Assembly: GCA_019695185.1 (NCBI GenBank)
Contig: JAIBAN010000001.1
Location: forward strand, 62,001-126,000
DNA length: 64,000 bases
Direction: 5' to 3'
DNA from: Blastocatellia bacterium
GTDB taxonomy: Bacteria > Acidobacteriota > Blastocatellia > Chloracidobacteriales > Chloracidobacteriaceae
The notes beneath the pieces were generated by a model, which searched no databases, was not told the origin of the DNA, and saw only the letters and a program-made list of their open reading frames with translations. Made by a program: the position numbers and the translations under genes. Below, in pieces: positions 1-7,520 of the stretch; position 1 is the stretch's first letter, and every line of letters begins with the position of its first letter.

Positions 1-737
1 ATAACCGGGTCAATGTGGTGTTGTATCCGGCAGCGGTCGAGGGGGACCCGGCTCCGGCTGAGATTGCCGCCGGAATCAAATATTTTAACGAACACAGGGT
101 GGAAATTCCGGTGGAAGTGCTGATTGTCGGACGCGGCGGCGGTTCGGCTGAATCCTTGTGGGCGTTTAATGACGAACGGGTGGCACGGGCCATTTTCCAT
201 TCGGAGCTTCCAGTGATTTCAGCCGTCGGTCACGAGGTTGATTTCACAATTGCGGATTTTGTGGCTGACCTGCGGGCTCCCACCCCATCGGCGGCGGCTG
301 AAATCGTTTCCGCCCGGCATGACGAACTGGTCACCCGGATTGAGCGCCTTTCCGCCGGACTGGAACGCACCATGCGCTATCAGTTGCTGGCGGCTCGCTC
401 GCAGGTGCAGGAACTGACCCGCAGTGACGCTTTTGCCGATGTGCGGGCGCGGGTTCGCAATCACCAGCAACAAACGGATGAACTGGCCCTGCGGGCCGAA
501 CAGGCCCTCACCGCCCGGTTTGAAAAAAACATGCGCCGGTTTGAGCAGGCGGTGGGAAAACTCGACGCCCTGTCTCCGTTGCGGGTTTTGCAGCGAGGAT
601 ATGCAGTGGCCTTTGATGCCAAAGGTGAAACCGTGCGGACTGTGACGGCGGTCACCGCTGGCGCAGCGCTTCGGGTGCGATTGGTGGACGGGGAGCTGCA
701 CTGCACGGTGACCGAAGTGACAAAAAAATCGGGTTGA
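1..737 (+). CDS. xseA: Exodeoxyribonuclease VII large subunit, C-terminal part
   Basis: This is the 3' part of a gene that begins before the window; the reading frame is open from the first bases. The family forms exonuclease VII with XseB and degrades single-stranded DNA to oligonucleotides. Seen here are the family signature GRGGGS followed by ESLWAFNDE, the block VGHEVDFTIADFVADLRAPT, and a long helical stretch (arm of the large subunit) before a small C-terminal beta domain. No xseB-like ORF follows directly; the next gene is a lipoprotein. A hairpin overlaps the stop codon. Family assignment is firm; the amino end cannot be judged. Confidence 0.93.
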   Translation, partial: NRVNVVLYPAAVEGDPAPAEIAAGIKYFNEHRVEIPVEVLIVGRGGGSAESLWAFNDERVARAIFHSELPVISAVGHEVDFTIADFVADLRAPTPSAAAEIVSARHDELVTRIERLSAGLERTMRYQLLAARSQVQELTRSDAFADVRARVRNHQQQTDELALRAEQALTARFEKNMRRFEQAVGKLDALSPLRVLQRGYAVAFDAKGETVRTVTAVTAGAALRVRLVDGELHCTVTEVTKKSG

Positions 738-759
738 AGCTGGTCACGGCTTCAACCCG
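730..759 (+). terminator. Hairpin at the xseA stop codon
   Basis: An 11-bp perfect inverted repeat (CGGGTTGAAGC and GCTTCAACCCG) encloses an 8-nt loop and overlaps the xseA stop codon. No T-tract follows, so this is either a weak or Rho-assisted terminator or an mRNA 3'-end stabiliser. The structure is seen; its role is inferred. Confidence 0.5.
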
Positions 760-802
760 AACTGAAATAAGCCAGGGGAGGAAAGAGAGAGGAGACAAAA
801 CT

Positions 803-901
803 ATGCACACGGAACATTCTCTGGCATCTTCAGTTGATTTAGGGCGTAAGAATCCCGCCAGCTTTGGAAAGTTTGAAAAATTTCCTGTTTTCCCACAATA
901 A
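803..901 (+). CDS. Possible small protein, 32 aa
   Basis: An ATG ORF of 32 codons lies in the gap between xseA and the lipoprotein gene. It is preceded by an unusually long purine-rich stretch (GGGGAGGAAAGAGAGAGGAG at about 775-794) that could serve as a strong ribosome binding site. The peptide starts MHTEHSLASS and ends FPVFPQ; it has no membrane segment or recognisable motif. It may equally be a leader peptide or chance. Only the ribosome binding region argues for translation. Confidence 0.25.
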   Translation: MHTEHSLASSVDLGRKNPASFGKFEKFPVFPQ

Positions 902-1079
902 ACTGTTTCAAATCAGGTTTGCGGGAACAAATCCGCCTGATTTCCCTCCCTTGCCGCCAGAGAGACCGTGACCTGAAGGAAGTCGTCTGCTACCTTAGAA
1001 GGTTCTGTCTTTTGTCGTCAGGTATCGGTTGCTCATCCGACAACCGGAAATTGATCTTGTTAAAGAAAAGGAAACCGTC

Positions 1080-1574
1080 ATGTCTCGAAGTGTTCAAAAT
1101 ATTTCAGGTGCATCAATGAAACTCATGGGGAGTCTGGTGCTGTCCGGTGTTTGTCTGTTGACTGCCTGCGGCGAAGCCCCGCAACCGGTCTCCAAGTCGG
1201 AATCGTCGCAACCCGCCCCGGCAGGGTATGGCGCGCCGCCACAACAGGCGGCTCCGGCCACGGCTCCGGCCACCGGCCAACCTGAAGCTGCCGCCGAGTT
1301 GCCTCCGGTGCCGGAGAGTATTCAAAAGCTGGAAAAGGAATACAGCGCCAAATCAGGTGATGCCAAAGTCAAGGCGGAACTCGCCAAGGCCAAACTGGAC
1401 TACGGCAATGAACTCATGTTCAAGTCGGCCCTTCCTCCCAAAATCAAATACCGGGCTGCTCTGAAAATGTACCGTGAAGTGCTGGCACTGGACCCGGCCA
1501 ACGAAGAAGCTCTGAAAAACAAGGCCCAAATTGAGGACATTTACAAGAGCATGGGACGCCCGGTTCCAAGTTAA
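1080..1574 (+). CDS. Lipoprotein with proline/alanine-rich linker and TPR-like end
   Basis: Predicted 164-residue lipoprotein. The ATG at 1080 is chosen because AAAGGAAA lies just upstream; an in-frame codon at 1029 has no such site. A hydrophobic signal ends in the lipobox LTAC with Cys30 as the lipidation site, so the protein is probably membrane-anchored. A Pro/Ala/Gln-rich linker (about residues 35-80) follows. The C-terminal third (KYRAALKMYREVLALDPANE) looks like a single TPR helix pair. Function is unknown. It lies 12 nt upstream of the coiled-coil gene and is probably co-transcribed with it. Confidence 0.8.
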   Translation: MSRSVQNISGASMKLMGSLVLSGVCLLTACGEAPQPVSKSESSQPAPAGYGAPPQQAAPATAPATGQPEAAAELPPVPESIQKLEKEYSAKSGDAKVKAELAKAKLDYGNELMFKSALPPKIKYRAALKMYREVLALDPANEEALKNKAQIEDIYKSMGRPVPS

Positions 1575-1586
1575 AAGGGGGGAAGT

Positions 1587-2039
1587 ATGACCTCTGAAGA
1601 CTTCATGCAGGAAGTGCTGCGCCGGATGGACGAAACCAACGTCCAGTTGGCTGAAATCAACGTCCGATTGACTGAAACCAACGCCCGGATTGATGAAACC
1701 AACGCCCGGATTGATGAAACCAATGTCCGGGTTGATGAAGTCAAAGCGGAATTAGTGGCAGTTGAAGGACGGCTGACAACTCGGATTGACGATGCCAAGG
1801 CAGAGCTACGGGCTCAAATGATTAACGACGACCATTGGGTCATGGAGGCTGCCAAGGATGTCAGTCGGGATGTGAAAGCGTTGCGGGTTGACATGCGCGA
1901 TGTCAAAGTGAAAATCCTTTCTGTTGAAAAAAACCTGAAAGAAACCCGGCAGAGCCTGAATCGGGTACGCGTCGAGGTTGACGAGCATGACAACCGCTTG
2001 GAAACCCTCGAAAACCGGCTTGGCGTGTCAGAGCCATAA
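1587..2039 (+). CDS. Coiled-coil protein with 21-nt internal repeats
   Basis: A 150-residue hydrophilic protein that is almost entirely predicted coiled coil. Residues about 16-50 are five 7-residue repeats of the type ETNARID, encoded by 21-nt DNA repeats at 1632-1736, two of which are identical. The second half continues with heptad-spaced hydrophobics (VEKNLKETRQSLNRVRVEVDE). There is no signal or membrane segment, so it is probably cytoplasmic. AGGGGGGAAG precedes the ATG. It resembles generic small coiled-coil proteins with no assigned function; a partner role with the upstream lipoprotein is only a guess from adjacency. Confidence 0.75.
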   Translation: MTSEDFMQEVLRRMDETNVQLAEINVRLTETNARIDETNARIDETNVRVDEVKAELVAVEGRLTTRIDDAKAELRAQMINDDHWVMEAAKDVSRDVKALRVDMRDVKVKILSVEKNLKETRQSLNRVRVEVDEHDNRLETLENRLGVSEP

Positions 2040-2063
2040 CCGGGCAAGGGTACAGGAGGTAAA

Positions 2064-2594
2064 ATGAAAAAAGTTCCCCAGGAAGTTTTGAAATTGCCGG
2101 TGACCGGGCTCAATCTGGATGCCAAAACCTTGGGCGGTCAAATTGCGAAAACCGGTACCTTGTTGGTTTTCCTCCGGCATTTTGGCTGACTGTTTTGTCG
2201 TGAGTGCGTAAAGGATTTACGCCGCGTCGCAACGGAAACTGCCAATTATCCGCCGGTTCTTTTTTTCTTCATGGCCGATGTGGAAGCCGGAAAACCGTTC
2301 TTTGAGTCGCTCTGGCCTGAAGCCCAGGCCGTTTCCGACCCGGAACGGCACTTTTATGATGCTTTTGGCCGCAAACATGGAACCATCGGCCAGTTTTTGA
2401 GTCCGGGAGCCCTCACCGCAGGAGTCCGGGCTTTATTCAAAGGCAATTTCATCGGGGCCCCGGTGGGTGACCCGCTCGTTATGCCGGGTTTTTTCCTGGT
2501 ACGGAAAGACGGTCAGGTGGTGTGGGAATATCTTTCCGCCCATACGGGTGACCATCCCGATTTTGCCAAAATACCATTTCAGGGAAAGGACTGA
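2064..2594 (+). CDS. Peroxiredoxin-like (AhpC/TSA type) probable selenoprotein, UGA read as Sec42
   Basis: Read through the in-frame TGA at 2187-2189, this is a 176-residue thioredoxin-fold protein. The ATG at 2064 has an excellent Shine-Dalgarno (ACAGGAGGTAAA). The segment before the TGA is LLVFLRHFG and the segment after it is LFCRECVKDLRR, which together match the redox site of PRXL2/AhpC-TSA-like proteins (usually R-x-G-C-x-x-C-R-E), with TGA at the first cysteine. That gives a U-x-x-C motif. Homologous sequence continues in frame to 2594 with no other stop. A SECIS-like hairpin follows at 2206-2222. The alternative, a recent nonsense mutation, is less likely because the rest of the frame is intact and the stop falls exactly on the redox residue. 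Standard callers would report only the fragment from 2271. The true stop lies inside a heptad repeat. Confidence 0.75.
2206..2222 (+). promoter_or_regulatory. SECIS-like hairpin for selenocysteine insertion
   Basis: A perfect 7-bp stem (GCGTAAA / TTTACGC) is closed by the loop GGA. The loop begins 24 nt after the UGA, so 23 nt lie between. As I recall them, published bacterial SECIS criteria ask for a small apical loop with a G in its first two positions, about 16-37 nt after the UGA; this element fits. It lies within the coding sequence. No selA, selB or tRNA-Sec is visible in the window. Confidence 0.65.
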
Positions 2595-2712
2595 GGACTG
2601 AGGACTGAGGACTGAGTTAATAATGAGAACCCTGGAAAACTCAGAGGGTTTCATTTTGTAAAAACTTTGGGAGGTCATTAACTCAGTCCCCAGTCCTCAG
2701 TCCTCAGTCCTC
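2588..2712. repeat. Heptad inverted repeat, unit GGACTGA
   Basis: The left arm has four tandem GGACTGA units plus GTTAA (2588-2620). The right arm (2678-2710) is its reverse complement with one mismatch, giving a potential 33-bp stem around a 57-nt loop. The selenoprotein stop codon lies within the first unit. The right arm ends 9 nt before the next start codon. The hairpin fills the whole gap. Confidence 0.92.
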
Positions 2713-2719
2713 AAAAAAT

Positions 2720-3694
2720 ATGCTTGAACGTCTGCAAAAAATTATCGCCAATGCCGGTCTCACTTCGCGCCGCAAGGCTGAGGAACTCATCCAGGAAGGA
2801 TTGGTGACCGTCAACGGACAAATCGTCACCGAACTGGGGGCCAAAGCTGACCCGGACCATGACCATATCAAGGTCAATGGCCGGTTGCTCAACACACTGC
2901 TGGAACGGAAAGAAAAAACCTATTACCTGCTCAACAAACCGAAAGGCTATCTTTCAAGCCTGTCGGACCCGGAAAAACGTCCGTTGGTGACCGCTTTTCT
3001 GCCGTCCCATGCACCCCGCGTGTACCCGGTCGGACGGCTGGATTTCAATACCGAAGGATTGCTTATTCTGACCAATGACGGTGAATTGAGTAATCTGATT
3101 ACCAAAGCCGGGAAGCATTGCCCCAAGGTCTATCATGTCAAGGTCAAAGGGTCGCCCTCACCTGCTCAGGTTGAGCGGTTGATGCGCGGGCTGAAAGTCG
3201 AAGACCAGTATTTCCGCATGTCGAGTGTGGAACATCTGGAAGGTGGGGAAGGGTCCAATACCTGGTATGAAGTCACGCTGCACGAAGGCAAAAACAACCA
3301 AATCCGCAAAATGTTTGATGAAATCGGGCATTCGGTTTTGAAGCTGCGGCGGGTTGCCATCGGCCATCTGACGGACCATCGGCTGCCTTTGGGGGAAATC
3401 CGGGAACTGAGCGAAGCCGAAGTCCAGAAATTCTTCCGGGTGGCCAAGGCGGTTGAAAAAGCCAAAGCCGCTCAGGCCCGTGGCGAGGCTCCTGCCAGCC
3501 AGGCAGTCAAACCCTTGACGCCCGGTGCCAAACAGAAACTCGGCAAGCCCAAACCAATTGGCCGCGCCAAAACCGAACAGCAAAAACGGCTGACGAAAAC
3601 CATCGGCAAGGATGTGAACACCAGTTTGGGGCGGAAACTGACGCGGGGCGGCAAATCAACCCGAACCCAACCCAGAGGAAAAAAACTGGGATAA
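2720..3694 (+). CDS. RsuA/RluB-family rRNA pseudouridine synthase with basic tail
   Basis: A 324-residue protein that isomerises a specific uridine in ribosomal RNA to pseudouridine. An N-terminal S4 RNA-binding domain (residues about 2-60, LTSRRKAEELIQEG) is followed by the catalytic domain with the signature GRLDFNTEGLLIL; Asp108 is the expected catalytic residue. NNQIRKMFDEIGH and LKLRRVAIG are the usual downstream motifs. The last 80 or so residues form a Lys/Arg/Pro-rich low-complexity tail, likely RNA-binding, which longer family members also carry. RluB is the best guess for the target type, but RsuA-like specificity cannot be excluded. There is no Shine-Dalgarno: the second arm of a heptad repeat and an A6 tract lead straight into the ATG. 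Confidence 0.9.
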   Translation: MLERLQKIIANAGLTSRRKAEELIQEGLVTVNGQIVTELGAKADPDHDHIKVNGRLLNTLLERKEKTYYLLNKPKGYLSSLSDPEKRPLVTAFLPSHAPRVYPVGRLDFNTEGLLILTNDGELSNLITKAGKHCPKVYHVKVKGSPSPAQVERLMRGLKVEDQYFRMSSVEHLEGGEGSNTWYEVTLHEGKNNQIRKMFDEIGHSVLKLRRVAIGHLTDHRLPLGEIRELSEAEVQKFFRVAKAVEKAKAAQARGEAPASQAVKPLTPGAKQKLGKPKPIGRAKTEQQKRLTKTIGKDVNTSLGRKLTRGGKSTRTQPRGKKLG

Positions 3695-3767
3695 CCCTCG
3701 ACCTTGAGCCTTGAGTTTTCAGCCTTGTGATTTTTCGATTTGTTTCTCACAGCAAACAACAATTCAT

Positions 3768-5042
3768 ATGACACGACTTTCAATTTTTGAAGAAATGTCC
3801 TGGCGTGGTCTGGTGCAGGATGTGACTCCCGAACTGCTGGACGAACTCAACAAAGGCCCGATGACGCTCTATGTCGGGTTTGACCCGACTGCAAACAGCC
3901 TGCATGTTGGAAATCTGGTGCCGCTGCTGGGTTTGGTCCGGTTCCAACGGGCCGGACATAAACCGATTGCCCTGGCTGGCGGAGGAACCGGCCTGATTGG
4001 CGACCCCAGCGGAAAAGCCAATGAACGCCAGTTGCTGGACGCCGATGCCGTGGCCGCCAATATTGCCGCGATTACCAAAATCCTGGAAAAGTACCTTGAT
4101 TTCGACGGTGAATGCGCCGCCAAGGTCGTCAACAACTACGATTGGTTGAGCCGGATTTCAACCATTGACTTCCTGCGCGATGTCGGCAAGCACTTCACCA
4201 TCAACTCCATGCTCGGCAAGGAGTCGGTCCGGGGCCGGATGGAGACGGGAATTTCGTTCACGGAGTTCAGCTACATGTTGTTGCAGGCGCGTGACTTTCA
4301 GGAATTGTTCGAACGTTACGGCTGCCGCTTGCAAGTCGGTGGCAGTGACCAATGGGGCAATATGACCGCCGGAATTGAGTTGATTCGGCGGACCTGTGGC
4401 GAATCGGCCTATGCCTTGACCATGCCGTTGGTGACCAAAGCCGATGGAACCAAGTTTGGAAAGACTGAGTCCGGGGCGGTCTGGCTGACGGAAGACCGGA
4501 CCTCGGCTTATGAGTTTTACCAATTCTGGTTCAACACGGATGACCGGGATGTGATTCGTTACCTGAAAACCTTCACATTTTTGCAGGAGGAGGAAATTGC
4601 CGCCCTGGAGGTCCAATTGCGGGAACACCCGGAAACCCGCACTGCCCAAAAGACCCTGGCCGTTGAAATGACCACCTTCATTCACGGCAAAACGGCTGCC
4701 GACCATGCCATTGCTGCCTCACGGGTGCTGTTTGGGGAAGCAATTGAAAACATCTCTGAAGACGCCCTGCTTTCGATTTTCCGGGATACACCCTCAACCG
4801 ACATCGAATCCGCCCGTTTTACCGATGGCATGATTCCGATTACGGATTTGGTGGTGGCCACAGGGTTGGCTTCCTCCAAAGCCGATGCCCGGCGAACCAT
4901 CGAAGGCGGCGGGATTTCCTTCAACAATGTCCGGGTTACTTCGCCACAGGAACGGATTGCCCGCGAACGGTTTGTGGGCGGACGGTACGGCGTGTTGCGC
5001 AAAGGGGCGAAAAATTACCACATCGCCCGGATTCTGGAATAA
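3768..5042 (+). CDS. tyrS: Tyrosyl-tRNA synthetase
   Basis: A 424-residue class I aminoacyl-tRNA synthetase that charges tRNA-Tyr. The HIGH-type motif is HVGN (residues 46-49), the tyrosine/ATP pocket shows GGSDQWGN, and the KMSKS-type loop is KFGKT. A C-terminal S4-like RNA-binding domain (TGLASSKADARRTIEGGGISFNN) completes the usual length. The ATG at 3768 (MTRLSIFEEM) is preferred to the upstream codon at 3711, which would add about 19 residues with no family counterpart. No T-box or other leader was recognised in the 73-nt gap upstream. Confidence 0.96.
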   Translation: MTRLSIFEEMSWRGLVQDVTPELLDELNKGPMTLYVGFDPTANSLHVGNLVPLLGLVRFQRAGHKPIALAGGGTGLIGDPSGKANERQLLDADAVAANIAAITKILEKYLDFDGECAAKVVNNYDWLSRISTIDFLRDVGKHFTINSMLGKESVRGRMETGISFTEFSYMLLQARDFQELFERYGCRLQVGGSDQWGNMTAGIELIRRTCGESAYALTMPLVTKADGTKFGKTESGAVWLTEDRTSAYEFYQFWFNTDDRDVIRYLKTFTFLQEEEIAALEVQLREHPETRTAQKTLAVEMTTFIHGKTAADHAIAASRVLFGEAIENISEDALLSIFRDTPSTDIESARFTDGMIPITDLVVATGLASSKADARRTIEGGGISFNNVRVTSPQERIARERFVGGRYGVLRKGAKNYHIARILE

Positions 5043-5043
5043 A

Positions 5044-5190
5044 GAGACTTGGGAGGCTTGGGAGGCAAAGGGGAGTTTAAAGGATTTTCGGGAAAAAAGA
5101 ACAAAGAACAGGTTTTTTACTCGGTCTTTTGACATCCGGCTTCCGCTTTTTTAGACTTCCCAAACTTCTCAAGACTCCCAAGACTTCAAG
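5044..5190. repeat. Degenerate nonad inverted repeat, CTTGGGAGG type
   Basis: Directly after the tyrS stop lie two degenerate 9-nt units (ACTTGGGAGGCTTGGGAGG). At about 5152-5190, diverged reverse-complement units (ACTTCCCAA, ACTTCTCAAG, ACTCCCAAGACTTC) close the element around a loop of about 80 nt. It is the same family as the perfect array at 12444-12621 but more decayed. It ends about 20 nt before the next gene. Confidence 0.7.
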
Positions 5191-5211
5191 ATTTTCAGGA
5201 CCGGTTTTTTT

Positions 5212-5688
5212 ATGCGGATTCAGAGTAAAACACGCAGCCGGGTAGCTTCCGAGCCGACACTTTCGACTCCTGACATACTTAAAATCATCCAGACTGAAAT
5301 GGCGCGCAAACGTCCATTCCGGTTACGGTTGTATGGGACAAGCATGCATCCGACGATTCGCAACGGTTCATGGATTACCATCGAACCCGTAGGACCGGAA
5401 GACATGCGGGCCGGTGACATCCTGCTGTTGGCCTCCAGCAGTCAGACCGCGATGGTTCATCGCCTGCAACGAGTCGAACGCTCCGAAACCCGCACGTTGC
5501 TCTACACGCAGGCCGACGCCGCCGAGAAACTTGACATTCCGGTACCGCTCTCCCATCTGGTGGGCCGGGTGAGCCAGATTGAACATGCCGGAATGCAGGT
5601 TGACCTGACAACCTGGTGGCAACGGGTTCGCTCACTTGTCATTGGCTGGAAATCCCGTTGGCGTCTGTGGCGCGCCAAACACCAATAA
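5212..5688 (+). CDS. S24/S26-like serine peptidase without a membrane anchor
   Basis: A 158-residue protein with the signal peptidase I box-B motif GTSMHPTI (Ser44 as predicted nucleophile). At the position of the second box it has MVHRL, with His83 where classical type I signal peptidases have Lys, resembling the ER/SipW-type Ser-His arrangement. No N-terminal membrane helix is visible, unlike true signal peptidases. The C-terminus (about residues 134-158) is rich in Trp and Arg and may be an amphipathic membrane-binding helix. Such short S24/S26 proteins often occur near peptide maturation genes, but none is adjacent here. Enzymatic activity is inferred from motifs only. Confidence 0.72.
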   Translation: MRIQSKTRSRVASEPTLSTPDILKIIQTEMARKRPFRLRLYGTSMHPTIRNGSWITIEPVGPEDMRAGDILLLASSSQTAMVHRLQRVERSETRTLLYTQADAAEKLDIPVPLSHLVGRVSQIEHAGMQVDLTTWWQRVRSLVIGWKSRWRLWRAKHQ

Positions 5689-5693
5689 ATCAT

Positions 5694-5752
5694 TTGCGAT
5701 TTGCGATTGACCATTTGCCACCTGCCATTCACCAATGGCAGGTGGCAAATGG
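5694..5752. terminator. Hairpin with heptad units between convergent genes
   Basis: A perfect 18-bp inverted repeat (5711-5728 with 5735-5752; arm CCATTTGCCACCTGCCAT) with a 6-nt loop lies between two convergent genes, where it could act as a bidirectional terminator. The DNA leading into it is in register as 7-nt units (ATTTGCG, ATTTGCG, ATTGACC, ATTTGCC, ACCTGCC), so it is a short-loop member of the heptad hairpin class. Confidence 0.75.
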
Positions 5753-5753
5753 T

Positions 5754-7418
5754 TTACAGTATCAGCCAGACGTGTTTTCCCGCATCCAGGACCAGTTCCG
5801 CGTGCATCCGGTCAATCAGTTCCATTCCATATTTTGTCAAAAATGAAAGCAGATTGAGGTCGCGCTCCTGTTTGTCACCAGCCGGATAGAGCGCCGTTAC
5901 CGCCCGTTCAAGCTGCCGTTTGGTGGCGTCCTCAGCCTGTGCCCGGCTGTTCAGGAACCGGGTTTGCAGGTGTTGGAGCTGGTAAAAGATTTTCTCTCTG
6001 GTCTGGGTCATGGCTTTGGCCAGAGTTGGGTCGCTCCGTTCCAGGCTTTGCTCCAGTTTTTCAAGCTGGGCGGTAAAGAGGTTTTCGGTTTCGTGAAACA
6101 AATCCGCCGTGCCGGTATCCAGCACCTCCGTCAGCACCCGCCGCATGAGGACAGTTTCCCCTTGGGTCACATCAATCAATGGAAAATGGAATTTCTCAAA
6201 AACTTTGGCATGCCGCCGTTCCACCAGTGTCAGGCCGGAACGCACCCAGCGCACGGGCGCGACCCGCTGGAGGTGGTCGTAAATCGGCTGGGACTGAGCC
6301 AGATAGGCGAGTTCGGCAGGGCCAATGACCTGGGCCACGGTGGGAAACAGCACATCCTGAATGATGGGCCGGAGCAGGGCATTGGGGGTCAGGCGGAGCG
6401 GCTCGGTCGCAAAGATTTCCAACAACTGAGCGGCAGAATACGAAACACTGCTTTCGGTTTTGGGGTGAAACCGCCCTTCATTTTGGGTGAGGGCGGTGCG
6501 GGTACCGTCAATTTCAAGAAAGACCAGTGACTGGTTGGCATCGGTTCGCACCTGGGCATGATAGCCGGCAGCCGTCAGGGCTTCGGAACGGGACACAATC
6601 TGTGCCGCCAATTCCGGTGCGTGATTGACCGCAGCCGCGATGACCGGTTCTGCCAGCCGTTTCAGCCGCTCGTCACGCGGGTCCACCAAAATCAAACCAA
6701 AGCGGGTAAACAGATGCGTCATCCAGCGGGCAAAGGCATCGCACCAACCTGCTCCCGACTGGTAGGCGGCGTTCAGTGCCGTCAATACCTCCGGCGTAAA
6801 TTCAGTTTCGGGCAATCCTGTCTTGAGTGCTTCCAGGGCGGCTTCCACTTCGCTGCCAAAATTCAAAGCCCCGACCGGTGGCGTGGTGGCAAAGGTTCCT
6901 TCATACCGGACGACGGCGCGCGCGCCGTCACGGGTGAGAACGGCTGTGTGATGGACTTCTTCAAAGTCATGGTCTTCGCTGGCAATCCAGAACACCGGAA
7001 CAGTTGGCTGCCCGGCGGCAGTCAGGCTTTGAGCCAGCCGAATCAGGGTCAATGCCTTGTACACACTGAGCAGCGGGCCGCCAAAAAGCCCGGCTTGCTG
7101 TCCGCCCACCACCGCAACCGTCCGTTCGTCAAGCAACCGTTTGATAGCGGCCTGCGTCGTCTCGCTGGAGCCCCATTGGGCGTTTTGCCCGGTCAGGACC
7201 TCAACCAGCGTTGCCCGGTCAAAAGATTGAGCGGCAATTCGCGGAGCCAGTTCCAGCAGATTCTCAGTTGAAAGGGTTTGGGGGGAAAGGTCCGGGTAAA
7301 ACGGCTGAAGGGTTGCGGCAGCCTTCAGGTAGTCCAACAGCAAGGCTGAATTGCCGGGAAACTCATGCAGGTGCGAAACCAAAACGGAGGGATTCGGTTG
7401 GGGGGTGGGAGCAGTCAC
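5754..7418 (-). CDS. bshC: Bacillithiol biosynthesis cysteine-adding enzyme
   Basis: A 554-residue protein matching BshC in length and motifs: GGQQAGLFGGPLLSVYKAL near residue 110, VFWIASEDHDFEEVHH further on, and a C-terminal coiled coil. BshC is thought to add cysteine to GlcN-malate in the last step of bacillithiol synthesis. bshA and bshB are not in the window. The gene is divergent from the mechanosensitive channel with a gap of about 100 nt. A low-molecular-weight thiol fits the peroxiredoxin-like selenoprotein nearby and the TrxR-like flavoprotein at 57665-58606, but that link is inference. Confidence 0.92.
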   Translation of the reverse strand: MTAPTPQPNPSVLVSHLHEFPGNSALLLDYLKAAATLQPFYPDLSPQTLSTENLLELAPRIAAQSFDRATLVEVLTGQNAQWGSSETTQAAIKRLLDERTVAVVGGQQAGLFGGPLLSVYKALTLIRLAQSLTAAGQPTVPVFWIASEDHDFEEVHHTAVLTRDGARAVVRYEGTFATTPPVGALNFGSEVEAALEALKTGLPETEFTPEVLTALNAAYQSGAGWCDAFARWMTHLFTRFGLILVDPRDERLKRLAEPVIAAAVNHAPELAAQIVSRSEALTAAGYHAQVRTDANQSLVFLEIDGTRTALTQNEGRFHPKTESSVSYSAAQLLEIFATEPLRLTPNALLRPIIQDVLFPTVAQVIGPAELAYLAQSQPIYDHLQRVAPVRWVRSGLTLVERRHAKVFEKFHFPLIDVTQGETVLMRRVLTEVLDTGTADLFHETENLFTAQLEKLEQSLERSDPTLAKAMTQTREKIFYQLQHLQTRFLNSRAQAEDATKRQLERAVTALYPAGDKQERDLNLLSFLTKYGMELIDRMHAELVLDAGKHVWLIL

Positions 7419-7520
7419 AACGTGTTCCTTTCACAAAAAATATGAAGGGCGCATGGTGGCGGCAGTTCCTGACTGACGCAAGCCATGTTGCCAGATTTCG
7501 GAAAGGAGTCGGCTGGTTCG

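Noticed and set aside
1632-1736. 21-nt direct repeats as a mobile or regulatory element
   Set aside because: They lie inside a coding frame and encode coiled-coil heptads, which explains the 21-nt period.
2064-2594. Pseudogene by nonsense mutation
   Set aside because: The TGA falls exactly on the redox cysteine, the frame is otherwise intact and a SECIS-like stem follows; kept as alternative explanation only.
5964-7271. Long plus-strand ORFs antisense to bshC
   Set aside because: They resemble no family, lack ribosome binding sites and follow from the codon use of bshC; same for antisense ORFs in the Mo hydroxylase, DUF885, DUF4132 and lon genes.
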